Assembly: GCA_026125835.1 (NCBI GenBank)
Contig: JAHCKJ010000166.1
Location: forward strand, 1 to 5,185
Direction: 5' to 3'
DNA from: Sphingopyxis sp.
Lineage (GTDB): Bacteria > Pseudomonadota > Alphaproteobacteria > Sphingomonadales > Sphingomonadaceae
Length of the DNA: 5,185 bases
The number at the start of each line of letters is the position of its first letter. The first letter of the stretch is position 1. The notes under the pieces are model-generated. The model was not told the DNA's origin. It ran no database searches and saw only the letters and a program-made list of their open reading frames with translations. Below are positions 5,108-5,185 of the stretch, one piece after another. The position numbers and the translations under genes are program-made.

Positions 5108-5185
5108 ATGGCCACGCTGAATCCGATGCGCGCCGTGCTGCTGATCGCAGCGGCGCCGCTGGTCGCCAGCTGCGCGCCCGCCGGG
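5108..5185 (+). CDS. Lipoprotein, N-terminus only (3' truncated)
   Basis: Twenty-six codons are visible from ATG 5108 to the window edge. AAGGAG at 5095-5100, seven bases upstream, supports this start. The visible part is a lipoprotein signal peptide: an early Arg8, a hydrophobic stretch (about residues 9-20) and a lipobox VASC with Cys22, followed by APAG. The mature protein should therefore be lipid-anchored in the inner or outer membrane. Its function lies beyond the window. It starts 64 nt after the gloB stop and may belong to the same transcript. Confidence 0.8.
   Translation, partial: MATLNPMRAVLLIAAAPLVASCAPAG

Noticed and set aside
5040..5120. 26-codon frame starting at GTG 5040 with a GTGA overlap to the gloB stop
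   Set aside because: Although the overlap looks like coupling, it is very short, overlaps the lipoprotein start and has no recognisable features; chance is more likely.

Overview
The window looks like a piece of an alphaproteobacterial chromosome, most likely a sphingomonad (Sphingopyxis/Sphingomonas-like). The DNA is GC-rich (roughly two thirds by eye), and several proteins are of types I associate with that group: a MerC-domain protein, a DUF6356-type protein, and a GloA-like protein with a short C-terminal tail ending in Trp. All supported genes are on the + strand and densely packed. I see no RNA genes, insertion sequences, CRISPR arrays or phage genes. The taxonomic placement is from memory of protein families, not from a search.

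Layout. (1) 1-399: 3' part of a MerC-domain membrane protein, cut by the window edge. (2) 400-550: a 151-nt intergenic region that becomes clearly AT-rich (40% GC over 461-540). It carries two tandem, partly palindromic sites containing TGTCAATGTT, spaced exactly 32 bp, one of them overlapping a TTGACA hexamer. (3) 551-2252: four tightly packed genes. These are a 54-aa membrane peptide, a 137-aa four-helix membrane protein, a 63-aa XRE-type regulator that starts in a GTGA overlap with the membrane protein, and a secreted alpha/beta hydrolase 5 nt downstream. The tandem sites in front are good candidates for the regulator's own operators. (4) 2330-4239: a second compact group. It holds a DUF6356-like small membrane protein, an ABHD10-like cytoplasmic alpha/beta hydrolase (GTG start, 5-nt gap), a hotdog (4HBT) thioesterase and a glyoxalase I-like VOC protein, with gaps of 5-9 nt. 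(5) 4315-5043: glyoxalase II (gloB) with its own strong ribosome binding site. (6) 5108-5185: the start of a lipoprotein, cut by the right edge.

Functionally, the right half places both enzymes of glutathione-dependent methylglyoxal detoxification (GloA, then GloB) next to a probable acyl-thioesterase and an ABHD10-like serine hydrolase, so several thioester or ester hydrolases sit together. The left half is the less understood part: an apparently self-regulated XRE plus membrane-protein module that also includes an exported hydrolase. It is the best candidate here for an undescribed system, but its function cannot be read from sequence alone.
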